64,000 nucleotides of DNA from Hesseltinella vesiculosa (lineage: Eukaryota > Mucoromycota > Mucoromycetes > Mucorales > Cunninghamellaceae), in the NCBI GenBank assembly GCA_002104935.1, contig MCGT01000044.1:62001-126000 (forward strand), in the 5' to 3' direction. Position numbers and translations under genes: made by a program. This document shows, piece by piece, positions 11,306 through 22,082 of the stretch. A model generated the notes under the pieces. That model was not told where the DNA came from. It made no database searches and saw only the letters and a program-made list of their open reading frames with translations. Every line of letters starts with the position of its first letter. Positions within the stretch are counted from its first letter, which is position 1.

Positions 11306-12367
11306 TTGTCTTTTTTTCGCTGAAAGCAGAAGCGAGAGGGGCAAACGGCAACCGCAAGAGCCGCCTGGCGTTTTGCTAACCTGAAAGGCGGCCCATGATT
11401 GGCCGGTTCTGGCCAGGCACGGTGACGGCATTGTTTTGAGGCACGTCCGCAGGATTCCCGTGATGACCGTCACAATAAAAAAAAATTGGACGACCTGGCT
11501 GGATAGGGTAGAAAAGTATCAGAACTTTTGGACGCTTTGGAATATTTTGACTTTTCATTGATTCATGGGATTAGAGTGCAAAAAGCAATGAAACTGGGCA
11601 AAAGTAAAAAAAAAAAAAAAACTCGAAAGTGTCCAAAAGCAAAGGGTAGAAGATCGAGCGGGCAGCGGGCAATGGAATGCCGCTGGACCATGCCAATTAG
11701 CACGAGGAAGTTCAGAGAATTCTCGGATATGGCATGACACTGGGCTTGAAATCACCATTGAATGCAAAATCCTTTCAAGTGAATGCTTGCCAGCCTTCTC
11801 GTTCTTCCCTGCGCTGTCTGAGAGAGTTCTAATTTTAATCAAGGTCATTTCTCACCATTTTGTACTGGCATGCACTGCGATTTTTGATCAGATGGCCTGG
11901 GGCCGAAATTTCATTTTTTTTAGATGCTGAAATGGCAAGAACGTTGTATTCCTTTGCCTGATCCGGTAAGAGAACAGGTATTGGAAAATACGGCGACACT
12001 GTTGACTAGATGGTGGGGTCAGTCTCTTTCTTGAGACGAAACAGCCCAGGCCATCTCACGTATGGTCGTCCTGCTTCCTACGTCCAATTGGATACCATCG
12101 CCCAATACAAATACTTTACTGAGGCAGTCTGCCTCATCGAGTTACCTATAGTCTGGTGGATTCGAACGAGACGGGCCTGCCTGCGCCTTGCGGCTTCCCT
12201 ATCCTGCTTGGTGCCCTTCAAACCTTGGCAGGGAATCTCTCAACCTGTGGAGACGAATTGCTTTAGATCTTCGTACTTTTGCTTTTTATTTTTTTTTATT
12301 ATTTTAAAGACTTCTAGAATAAAAAAAAGAAGCGATGCTCATCGGTGCACCGGACCCGTTACATGTT
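11306..12367. other. Intergenic, no gene seen
   Basis: About 1.06 kb between the carotenoid oxygenase promoter and the RCF2 3' end. It contains A and T tracts and scattered short open frames without motifs. Upstream control sites for the oxygenase gene would be here, but none is recognisable by eye. Confidence 0.4.
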
Positions 12368-13135
12368 CTAAGAGGATTTGTGTACTGACTTTTCCTCAGG
12401 CACTCGGTCATCAGGTAATTCCAAAACAGCGCGCAGTTGGGCATCCGGCGCGTTGTTAAACTTTTTACCATCGTCACCCAAATATATGGATAGGCCGGCT
12501 GAGGCCATCAAAACAGCAATGGTGGCAGCCTGTGCATACATACGAGCTTGAACTAATTTTTGTTGTGTAGAAAGGTATTTGTTTGAGAAGGTGTAGCCAA
12601 GAGCACCCACCATGGAAGCCAGCCAAGTAGCACCTACAGGCGAGAAAAGGTGAGCTTTGAGACTGGGTCATTCTGCTGCTTTCACTTACCAATGACAGAC
12701 CAGCGATTGGCATTTAAATAGCTGAGAGCTTTATCAAAGCTGCTTAAACGTTTTGCGTGTTCCAAGTCCTGTGTCTTTTGTAGGTGGCTGTACATCTCTT
12801 CGTCCATGTATCCAAGTTCTCGATTGGTAAACTGAGTGATGGCTCGATCAGCACCAAACATAAAACCGGTGGCAGTACCTATTATTTTTTTAGAATCATT
12901 AGAATCGTGTCCATTGTAATAAGAAGAAAGAGTGAGAGGGGGGGTAGGTACCAGCGACAATAAATGTTGATTGCAGAGGCTTCGACAGAGTTTGGAAGGT
13001 GGGCGATCGTTTAAAAGTAATCACGGTGGCAACAAGACCAAGACCTAGGCCAATAGCTGCGCCCTTGATCCCGGCTTTCATGCCAAGACGTTCGCTTTCT
13101 TCTAATTGTCGCTCTGACAAGTTCTTTGTTACCAT
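12368..13135 (-). CDS. RCF2: HIG1-domain mitochondrial protein, Rcf2-like (212 aa)
   Basis: Exons 13135-12952, 12878-12690 and 12633-12368. Rcf2 is an inner-membrane protein that helps cytochrome c oxidase and III-IV supercomplex assembly. Seen: an N-terminal membrane-type stretch after a basic/acidic start (GAAIGLGLGLVATVITF), a second hydrophobic patch (TGFMFGADRAITQF), and a C-terminal HIG1 domain with two helices (ASMVGALGYTF and AATIAVLMASAGLSIYLG) around QQKLVQARMYAQ. In the HIG1 motif (Q/I)x3(R/H)xRx3Q the R/H position is Gln here. Length and two-part layout fit Rcf2 rather than the shorter Rcf1. All introns split Gly codons after their first base. Confidence 0.72.
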
Positions 13136-13366
13136 TGTTCAAGTGTGATCAACTCGAAAAAAAATAAAATAAATAAAAAAAAAAATGCCCAGCCAGGGAG
13201 GGAAGCCTCGTCTGCTTTTTAAAAATCGAAAAACAGGGGTGCCGTCCATCCTTGCACTGAAACATGCGAAATCTCCCGACCACCATGGAAAAAGACATCA
13301 GGTTAATCCCACCCAGAGTACATTGTACACATAGGACCCAAGTTTTATTCAGAAGGTTCTGCATGT

Positions 13367-15069
13367 CTACTTTTTGAGTTTCTTGGATACGTGTTTTCTC
13401 TTGGGCTCAACCACGCCTAAAGCGTCCCATAATTCATCATGGTCCGCTTCCTGTTGCCCAGTTGTTTTCGGGCCATCAACGTTTTCCAAGTCCAAGGCGT
13501 CGACTTCGACACAGTACAAACGCTGCAGCATGTTGAATCTTGAAATTGGCTTAGGATCAAAGGGTTTTTCAGGATGGGGGTAATGGTGAAGGTTTAAGCG
13601 TCGGTCCAATGAACCAGTGGCAACGACATATTCCCCTTGCTGGCCCGGTTCTGCAGGCATTTGTACCACCTTTATGTCCTGAACACATCCAGCGATGCCT
13701 GAAAAAAAAAAAAAAAAAAAAAAAGGTAAAACGTGATTCCAAAACGTTTTCCCGATATGGCCAGGCTCCTCTTCTTTTTACCTTTGTAGGCACCAATAAC
13801 CTTGCGATCTTTCAATGAGAACACGCCTACGACATTGGTCGAGTCTGAAAAAAGGAGGTGGTCCTTGATATGCGATTGTCGAATACGTAGGATAGGCTTG
13901 TCGCCAACTTCTTCATTCATTATTGGACGACGCTGTTGTGTGCTGAAGTCATACATTCGAATCTGTAGCAATGAAAAAAAATGAGATCGCTGTGATCTTC
14001 GCTCTCTCTCTTTTTTTTTTTTTGTTACCTGGTGATATTGGGTAGAAACAGCAATCTTCGTTGGATCAGCCTTGTCCATGAATTGAATGTCTCGGATCCA
14101 TACCTTGGGTTGAAGATCAAGAGCGTCATGACCAAGCTAATCAAAGAAAAATGGAGAGTGAGCATAAAATATCGGTCAGGGTAAGAAGCGTTTACATTTT
14201 TGGCTTTGTAAAGAAGACCGATATTCGACGGTAGCAGGGGATCGGACATGCTGGCACCCTGCTGTCCCTCCAAGATTTTGTTCATGTCGTAGACTCGAAG
14301 ATCGCGTTCCTTGCCACCGACGGCAAAGACATTTTTACTGATGGGATGGGAGCGCAGGATATCGAGATTGTGGCCAAGGGGGACTTTGGAGAGATGCATG
14401 AGTTTGGATGCGGTCCAGGGTGTCCAGCTCAACGTTCCGCGCGAGGTACAGACCAACAGATGTGTTGAGGTTGCTTCAAGTCCGATAATGCGACTTCGGC
14501 TGTCAGCAGGAAGTTCATTCTTCTTCTTAACCAAATCCTTGACAACCTCCTGCTCCGTGAACGCCTTGACAGTTTTTTGTGAAGCAATTTCTATCAAGTT
14601 GATGGTACCGTCTTTTCTGGCCACCACCATCTAAAGAAAAAGACAGATGAGTACATTAAAAAAAAGCGAATTGACATTGTTACCATCGGCAAATCATTGA
14701 ATAACACCCAAGTCATGTGGGTGATACTTCGATTCTTGTTGCCATTGCCACAAACAACGATCGAGTTGCTTTGCTTTGCGAGAGCATCATGCAACTTGCC
14801 TCTGGATGCCTTGGTTGCTTCGGGAGATCGGCGTCGTTTTTTGTCTGAATTGTGCATTTGCTCTTCTTCTTCTGTTGCTGCTGCTCCCGTCTCCTTGCTG
14901 TTCTTTTTGTTCTTTCGTTCTTCTTCTTCCTTTGCCAGCGTGGTCATTTTCGCCACGACATCGACCACTTTTTGAATGACAGATCAATTGATTGTTCCTT
15001 TGTATATTTGTTTTCCCTGTGCATAATACCTTTGATCAGGCCGCTTTCGTCACCAGTAAACAGCCACAT
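13367..15069 (-). CDS. NSA1: 60S ribosome biogenesis WD-repeat protein Nsa1/WDR74 (459 aa)
   Basis: A nucleolar WD-repeat factor acting on pre-60S particles with Rix7/Nvl. Six exons: 15069-15030, 14967-14684, 14630-14196, 14136-14029, 13962-13782 and 13698-13367. The 13-codon first exon (MWLFTGDESGLIK, then GTATTA donor) supplies the first Nsa1 strand and was found by searching upstream of the long frame, which has no proper ATG start. A charged insert (EEEERKNKKNS, KKRRRSPEA) follows and could act as a nuclear signal. Beta-propeller strands: VARKDGTINLIE, HLLVCTSRGTLSW, NVFAVGGKERDLRVYD, WIRDIQF, KIAVSTQYHQIRMYDF, HLLFSDSTNVVGVFSL, YVVATGSLDRRLNLH. The tail ends basic (PKRKHVSKKLKK). Several introns carry T runs. 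Confidence 0.85.
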
Positions 15070-15491
15070 TGTTCAAATCTTTTGGACGTACAAGAAGAAT
15101 GGGCTAATGAAAGAAATGAAAGGCAAGCATTTTTTTTATTTGGGCGGCTTTGCTTTACTTTGTCGTGCAAACTCCGCTTTTTTTTTCTCTGCCAAAAATG
15201 ATTCTTTTCCATCTCATGCTGCGGCTCATAGATTGTGATTCATGGATGGGGGTCACAGAGAAAACTCTTTTTTTTTTTTTTTTTTCTGCGGGGGCTAGAT
15301 GGGAAAAATATAGTTTTGGGATTTCTCACGATGTTTAGTCATTTAGACCTCCTCTTTCTTCAATGAGAAACTAGGTGAGTTTAGTAACCAAATCCACGGA
15401 ACACCGGAAGCACTGCGAGCATAATGAAGCAAGATCATTGGCCACGATGACAAATAATACCCAATCAGGCAACTTTGGAGCGCCACGGTCA

Positions 15492-15500
15492 TATATAAAA
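15492..15500 (+). promoter_or_regulatory. TATA box of aminotransferase gene
   Basis: TATATAAAA about 80 nt upstream of the ATG at 15575, followed by A and T runs. The 500-bp region 15070-15574 is the divergent spacer between NSA1 and the aminotransferase. Confidence 0.5.
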
Positions 15501-15574
15501 AAAAAAAAGGATTTTTCCACGTTTTTTCCTTTTTTTTTCTTCTTTCCCCATTTCCATCAAGAATCTCTCTAACC

Positions 15575-17103
15575 ATGTCATCAAAGCTTGCACAATTTGG
15601 TAAACGTCACATTGCTCGTGGTATTGGCCGTAGCACTGAACTGGTCATTGAAAAGGCCAAGGGTACCTATGTGTGGTCTGTCGAAGGCAAAAAGTACTTG
15701 GACTTGTCGACGGGTATTGGTGTCACCAACACTGGTAAAGCAAGGGAAAAGAGGTGAGAAATTGAATCTAAACCGCTTTGAATAGGTCACTGCCATCCTA
15801 CTGTTGTCAAGGCTGTTCAAGAACAAGCTGCTAACTTGACCCATGGTCAAGTCAACGTGAGTTGTACTGGTTAAAAGTAAGCGGAGGCTCATCGCTTCTT
15901 TCTATTTTAGATCTTTTTCCAAAAACCCATGCTAGATTTGATTGAAGGCTTGCAGCCCAAGATGCCTCATCCTTCTTTGGACACATTCTTCTTCTGGAAC
16001 TCTGGCTCTGAAGCTGTGGAAGCAGCTGTAAAGTTGGCTCGTCAAGCTACGAAGAAGCAAAACATCATCGTCTTCCAAGGCTCCTACCACGGTCGCACTT
16101 TTGGTACCATGGCCTTGACCACCTCCAAGACCATCTATGGCAAGGGCTTTGGGCCCTTGATGCCTGGTGTTCACGTCTGTGCTTATCCCTATTTCCAACA
16201 ATGGGCTGCCCACAAGGCTGATCCCGCCAAATTTACCCCCGAATGGTGTGGTGAAGAAGCCCTGCATCAGCTGGAACTTGTCCTCAAGACACGCAGTGAC
16301 CCTGAAGATACAGCCGCCATTCTGATCGAACCTGTCCAAGGTGAAGGTGGCTACGTGGTTCCCCCTAAGAGTAAGTCACAGAAAAGAGTCCACTCCTGGT
16401 AAACTTACTCTTCCATTAGACTTCATGACTGGTCTCCGTGACATCTGTGACAAGCACAACATTTTGTTGATCTGTGACGAAGTCCAATCTGGCTTTGGCC
16501 GTACCGGCAAGATGTTTGCTGTCGAACACTTCAACGTGCGTCCCGATATCTTGGTCATGGCCAAGGGTATCGCTTCCGGCTACCCTCTTTCTGCCATTGT
16601 GTCTCGCAAGGAATTGATGGACTTGCAACCCCCTGGTTCCATGGGTGGCACCTACAGGTAAACCGAGTCAACAGGCAACCGAAGCAAAAGGCTGACTTCT
16701 TTATTTAAAATAATATATATATAGTGGTAACGCCGTGAGCTGTGCTGCTGCCAAAGCTACCTTGCAAGTGTTTGAGGAAGAAAAGATCTTGGAAAACACC
16801 AATGCTCGCTCAGAACAATTCTTCTCCACTCTCCGCAGCAAATTGCCTGGCTTATTACCCAAGGATATGAAGGTTGACATCCGTGGCCTGGGTTTAATGA
16901 TTGGCATAGAATTCTTGAATGCTCCCAAGGGATTCGCCAGCGCCATTGCCAACGAAGCCTTTGACTTGGATACCATTGTCCTGACCACCTCCATCTATGA
17001 AACTTTGCGCTTGATCCCTCCTCTCAACATCACAAAGGAAGAAACCGATTTGGCCTTGGACCGCATTCTGGCCAGTGTCGAAGCTGCCGCCAAGAAATTG
17101 TAA
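15575..17103 (+). CDS. Class III PLP aminotransferase (4-aminobutyrate/ornithine-type), 435 aa
   Basis: Transfers an amino group from an omega-amino acid (GABA, ornithine or similar) to a 2-oxo acid using pyridoxal phosphate. Exons 15575-15734, 15786-15856, 15911-16370, 16420-16657 and 16725-17103; phases agree. Motifs in order: DLSTGIGVTNTGHCHP, FFWNSGSEAVEAAVKLAR (PLP phosphate region), FQGSYHGRTFGTM, IEPVQGEGGYVVPP, LICDEVQSGFGRTGKMF (Asp that binds the pyridine N), MAKGIASGYPL (Schiff-base Lys about residue 279), and GGTYSGNAVSCAAA. There is no obvious mitochondrial presequence. AATAAA lies at 17188-17193, about 85 nt after the stop. Substrate preference (GABA versus other omega-amino acids) cannot be settled from sequence alone. 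Confidence 0.9.
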
Positions 17104-17394
17104 AAAAAAAAAAAAAAAACCCCAACTGCATCAGATTTTTTCCCTCGTCCCACTTGTACATTTCCCCAATTCTGGATTTATAGTTTCAATAAACTTTTTT
17201 TTCATGCCTGCTTATTTTAAAAGCGAAATATCAGAAATTCCATCCAAAAGGAAAAAAAATGTCGCAAAGAGAATGTACAGCAACAGAAAAGAGCAGAGTC
17301 ATAAGCAAGGAGAAAAAAGTTGAGTTCACGTGAAATCTTCCCTTCTAGGTGAGTACTTACGAAGCTGTAAATTTGCCCGTTTTTGATACAGGCA

Positions 17395-18720
17395 TCATGA
17401 CAGTTGGGGTGGCGCGGGACTTGGAGGTTGGTCAGCAGGGATTTGCCTTTCACTCAGGGCAAGTGGACGAGGCTGCCCATGGATGGCCAACATTGCCAAA
17501 GCCAGGATGTTGCGTGCCCCATTGACATCGCGCTGCCAGATCGATCGGCAATTGTTGCAAATTGTGGCCGAATGCAGCTTTGATTCGTCAACTTGGATGG
17601 GGGAGCAGGCTTGGATTCCACAACGACTGCATGTTTTTTGAAGTCCATCTCTCGTCCATTGAAACAAACACCAAGCGATCTTTCCTGTCAGCTTTCTGGA
17701 CTAATTTTCGCAGATGATTGGCCTGGCCAACAGCTTAGCCACGGAACATTCGACGACCAAACGAGCCATCCCCAAAGCATATAATGGTCACTTTTTCAGC
17801 TGGTGTCGGTACATGAGGGGCTTTTCGCCATTTGGTAGACGCACTATAAAAAAAGGCGCGGCTTTAGTGGTGGGGAATAATCCTGCATAAAATAAAACTT
17901 ACTTTGGAGTGGATGCTGTGACAATAGGGCTAGGGCTCGGTTGGGTTGGTAATGGCGAGGCTGGTTAATCAAGTGCGTGCTCAGTGGTTTGACAGGGTGG
18001 GTGTTGAGCTATGGATGGTACACCAATGGTAGCCGAGGCATAATTGCTTCCTATTGCGATCGCCACGTTTGCAGCCGAACTGAGGCCAGAGATTATGATC
18101 GAGCTGGTGCTTAGGTTCGACTGGCTTTCAAACGCCAGATGCACGGGAAGGCTTCCTTGAATGGCAAAGGCGACGTTGGGAGGGTTCGTGGCTGGAGCAA
18201 TAGCAGCAATGGTAACACCACTAGGCGTCATCGGGGAATCCAGGGGCATGACCACCGAGGATGTTGCGGGCATGGCGCGGGCTGTTGGTTCATCAGCGTA
18301 GGTTGCACTGCCATTGGAGGTGCCTGGCTAGCCTGATTCGGAGCGGATGGTAGGGAAACTGGCGGTTGTGAGGTGTTTCCGAAATCATCCGTTGGGGTGA
18401 GTGGTTGAGCGGATGTCTGGGGAGGTGACGCGTATTTGCTTCCGCCTGACAATAAGACGCGTATCATCTCTTTGTCAGCACGTTGGCGGCCACGGAAGTT
18501 TGAGAAGCGACGTGCAGGAAGGCACTCAGCATAAAAACGGGTCAGCTCGTGGACGTATTGAAGCACAGATTGGACATAATCACCCAGTTTGGTCGGATTC
18601 ATTGTGGCTGGTGATGGCATTGTGGAGGTCAAAGTGTCGACACCTGCTTCTTGCGTCAGCCTTCGCACTCGTCCATTGTTTTGTTGATGGCCAGCAAGAT
18701 GATGATTGTATGTCCAGCTC
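17395..18720 (-). pseudogene. Fanzor-like (TnpB/IS605 OrfB family) RNA-guided nuclease remnant
   Basis: The C-terminal part reads as a RuvC/zinc-ribbon module: FGDGSFGRR, FVSMDE (candidate catalytic Glu), a CSRCG ... CNNC zinc ribbon (17520-17640), then QRDVNGARNIL with the Asp-x-Asn-x-Ala-x-Asn-Ile pattern of TnpB/Fanzor RuvC-III. Upstream, 18668-18450 encodes YVQSVLQYVHELTRFY and FRGRQRADKEMIRVLLSGG, resembling the N-terminal half of fungal Fanzor proteins, then a Ser/Pro/Ala-rich linker. A 59-nt GT-AG intron (17902-17844) is still visible. Damage: TAA stops at 17965-17967 and 17735-17737, and a one-base frame change in the A run at 17634-17639 just before the zinc ribbon. The zinc ribbon/RuvC-III assignment is strong; the N-terminal half is weaker. 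Not functional as it stands. Confidence 0.62.
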
Positions 18721-18904
18721 GCTCTGCCATTCCTTTCATTATACTGAACTCACTCCATTTTTCCAAATGGAACTCGCACAAGGGCATCATCCAAAATTTT
18801 CTTGAGACCAACTTGCTGGTTGTCAGTGGCATGAGGCAAAAAGTCAGGACTCAGCGTGGCTTGTTCCTCTAGGATGATTCAGAATACAAGCGGATTGCTT
18901 GGTA

Positions 18905-19835
18905 GCATTCACTGTAGCATTGAGTAGCAATAGGGAGCCCCATCCCAATATCACTTCCTTTGACAATCCGGGATGACATGTATAGAGAGCGACTTGCCAA
19001 ATAGCTTAAGCTTGATCATACCATCAGAACTGCTGACTTGATTTTTCACGTCACGAAATTGTTGCGTCAGGAGTTGAGACCAAGGTCTCAAAGGCAACTT
19101 GCGGGTGAATAGCAGAGAGTGGAGCGCCAGAATCCCAACGGATGGCAAGGCAGGCGTTGTCATCAGAAGAATTTTCGAGCTTGTACTTTATGATTGATAA
19201 ATCAGAGCGATCAGAACGTTCCAGATGAGCAATTTGAACCGAGAGCTCTTGGTCAGACGAGATGACGTTTGGTAATGACTTCTTTGGTGGGAAGGTGGGC
19301 GGTTTCCATTGACGCGGGGTTTGTGTTTGTCGTCGATCGTGCGGTGCTTGCCACGACAGTGGTCACACATCAGGTTACCGTGTTTGTCGTAAGCACGTGC
19401 TTGTCAAGGATTTGTGCCAGAGGTGGATCGTGGTGATTGATGCTGGCTTGAGCAAGGCTGTACAGGAGGAACCAAGAAGAAATTTTGATCTGGCAGGCCA
19501 AAACGTTGAAGGAGCTTGTCCTTGAGAGTAGCATAATCTTGTCGATCAGCCTCGGAAAGAGAGTAGATGTATGGATCTATGATGGTTGGCAGGAATGTTG
19601 GTACTGCTTTTTCCAAAAGAGTGAGATCAGCGAGGCCATGTTGACCTGCAATGATCTCATATCTTCGATACCACATGCGAGCTGTTTGTTGAGTGTGGTT
19701 GCCGACATGTGCTGGTATTGTCTTTGACAATCGGAAAGTGAGCTATTGGGAAAACAGTGTTTCCATGAGGTTTGGTTGTTGAGGCAGGAGAACCAGCTGT
19801 TGAGATTGTGGGACTTGTTCAGGAATGTGTTCCAT
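18905..19835 (-). mobile_element. LTR-retrotransposon-like Gag-protease remnant
   Basis: From an ATG at 19835 a Gag-like stretch follows (ARMWYRRYEIIAG, FLPTIIDPYIYSLSEADRQ, LKDKLLQRFG), then a Cys/His knuckle-like CDHCRGKH near 19360, then a retropepsin-type active site AIRWDSGAPLSAI at about 19120-19150 and VILGWGSLLLLNA near 18920-18955. It is interrupted by an early stop (19740 region) and by frame changes in the protease part. No reverse transcriptase, integrase or LTR is seen, so it is a fragment. It lies head-on behind the Fanzor-like remnant on the same strand. The Gag and protease call rests on local motifs only. Confidence 0.5.
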
Positions 19836-19999
19836 GATGAATAGATCGTGTATTTGTAGCTGATTCAGGGATCAGAGATGTAGTAGCGATGTATTAAAAA
19901 AAGACTTTTGGCTAGTCTCATCATGTGGTGGCGTTGTATTGGGTGAAAAGGGGTTGTTTTTGATCGTTTTTTTTTTTTTTTGTCTACGAACAAAGTACC

Positions 20000-20305
20000 A
20001 GCATTGAGCGGAAATTGAATTTGACCACCAGTTTCTTCATTTCATTTTGAAGAAAAAAATAACAGATGCTATACAGCACTTTTGAGTGGTCAGATCAACC
20101 TGAAATTTTGTAAAGGAACGCAAATGCATGAATGATGATGGTGCTATAAACATCAAGTCGATTGGTGAAAGTCGCCCAGCCAACTTTCGATCAGTTTCAT
20201 TTTGACACCTCCGATTCACCAGCTTAAAAAAGTGAAAAATTGGCCATTTTCGCCAGGGGACCACCCTCCAGGCGACGTGATAAATTTCTTGAAGCGAAAA
20301 AGGGG
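20000..20305 (+). repeat. Dispersed repeat family, copy A
   Basis: Contains CAGCACTTTTGAGTGGT, CATGAATGATGATG, AAGTCGATTGGTGAAAG, CCCAGCCAACTTTCGATCAG, TTTTGACACCTCCGATTC and CCATTTTCGCCAGGGGACC. The same ordered blocks recur in copies B-D, so this is one repeat of at least 300 bp. No terminal inverted repeats are obvious. Confidence 0.7.
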
Positions 20306-20689
20306 TTTGTTTTTTATTTGCTTATTTTAATGGGCTGGTTATACAATCCAACGTCTCCAAAGTTCAACGGCTTCAGTGTGCTCCCACTTCAAAACCGGCA
20401 AATGTTGGCGTATATGTCGCCACAATGCCGCACATCATCGTCCCAAGTCCAGCAGCTCAAGGTTGCGAGCCGTTTCTAGTGCATATTTGCCAGCCTTCTA
20501 GCTCTTTGTTCCACTATTGAGAAGGTCATTCATTTTTCATCCTTTTTTTTTAGCCTCGAAAATGAACCAGCTTTTCCATGAGATCAACTACCTTCGCTGA
20601 TACCAATTACCCTACATGCAGCCGATGGGTGCAGTGCGATGTTTGAATTGGGCAATCAAAACTCATCATTTGAAAAAAAAAAAAAAAAA

Positions 20690-20935
20690 AAAAATAGCAA
20701 TGTTACACCGCTCTTCTGAGCGATTGGATCGATGTGAAAACTCTTAAGGGTAAGCAAATGAACGAATGATGGCGTTACTGAAAAAGTCAGGTCGATTGGT
20801 GAAGATTACCCAGCCAGCATTTGATCACGATTGTGGTCCGATTCACCAGCTAAATTAAATGAAAAATCGACCATTCTCCAAAGATGATCTGATTAAAAAT
20901 CACTGCTACAGTGAAACAATTTGCGAGCTGTTGGT
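20690..20935 (+). repeat. Dispersed repeat family, copy B (diverged)
   Basis: Same block order as copy A, with substitutions: CCGCTCTTCTGAGCGATTGG, ACGAATGATGGCG, AGGTCGATTGGTGAAGATTA, CCCAGCCAGCATTTGATCAC, then the downstream block CTGATTAAAAATCACTG that is also in copies C and D. Confidence 0.6.
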
Positions 20936-21099
20936 GTGCGAGTCAAAAAGCAAACGAAAATTAAGTCAAAAAAGTGAAGGGTTAGGACATGGCTCCAGCA
21001 AAAGAGGGCTGGGCTACTGCGGAGCAAGGCTAAAAAACAGGCCAAAAAAAATAAAAGGTTTAGTTTTTTTTTTGTAACACAATGTGTGTACTTCATGGA

Positions 21100-21315
21100 C
21101 GAAATCTTTGCATACTTCTTTAGACCCATACCACAAGAGCCTCTCGTGTTTTTACTGGAATGCTGGGCCAAACCTCTCCATTGTTTTAGGCCAATTTTTT
21201 TTTGCATGCTTCTCTAGCCTCTTATCATAGCAACCTGCCGCGTTTTTGCGGGATTGCTGGGTCACTCCTCTCAATTTGTTAAGGCTAATTCTTGCATGCG
21301 TCTTTAGCTCCGCGT
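21100..21315 (-). repeat. Two to three diverged tandem units of about 102 bp
   Basis: Plus-strand landmarks recur at about 100-bp spacing: GTTTTTACTGGAATGCTGGG and GTTTTTGCGGGATTGCTGGG; TGCATGCTTCTCTAGC and TGCATGCGTCTTTAGC. Read on the minus strand the unit is open and would encode a 34-residue repeat (e.g. LKTHARISLNKL, LEKHAKKNWPKTM). It may be a relic of a repetitive protein gene. Confidence 0.45.
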
Positions 21316-22012
21316 GGAAGTAACCTGAACCATCTTGGTCATGTCGTTTAAAACCAGAACTTCGAAACCAGGCAGTGCAAGTAGCGAAAGAAATATAGAA
21401 GAGAATTCCAACCTGTCGCAATTCTCCGTATTCGCATTAACAGGAGATATAAACTAATCAGGTTTGAAAAATATTGGCGTCAATTGCCTACGACACGCTC
21501 TGTGTAATGGACATAGCACCCAGCAGTCGATGTACATGTAATTTTTTACATTAATATTCGGCCATCCCCAATCAAAAAAAAAAAAAAACGCTCTAGTTTT
21601 TGTTCTTCTTCTGCAGGTGGAAACACTTTGCGCGTTCAGTGACATACTTTCTTGTATTCGTTGGAGTGTTGTTTACGGTATTGAATATCAAAGAGACTGG
21701 TTTTGTTTTTTGTAGCTCAACACGTGAACGGTGAAAAAAAAAATGAGCCACCTATTGGTTGCAAACCACGGCACGTGGTCTGCATGAACAAATCCTCTTT
21801 TTTAACTCGAGCCGCGGACGGTGACACCGACAACTTTGACCAAATTTCCTTTTACAAAGTCTACGATCAAGATGAATCGAGCAAGATTTACTCAAAACAG
21901 TACAAAAAATGCTTACAAGAATAACAGAAATAAATGCATTCCTTGTAACTTTACATTGCTACTCTATGGCTCCATGTTGTACAAAATCTATTAAACTTTA
22001 ACTCGCATCGCA

Positions 22013-22019
22013 TATAAAT
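22013..22019 (+). promoter_or_regulatory. TATA box of phospholipase-type gene
   Basis: TATAAAT about 65 nt before the ATG at 22083. Confidence 0.5.
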
Positions 22020-22082
22020 TCAAGCGTCGAAGGACGCTTATGTCGGTTGCTCTTTGTGTGAATCATAAACAAGTGCTGAAAA

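Noticed and set aside
12150..12185. tRNA-like GTTCGAATCC on the minus strand
   Set aside because: The flanking bases do not form a T stem, and no matching A box, anticodon arm or acceptor stem was found.
14787..14987. Alternative N-terminal frame for NSA1 (MICHSKSGRC...)
   Set aside because: The upstream exon MWLFTGDESGLIK joins in frame to the other reading frame and matches the Nsa1 N-terminus.
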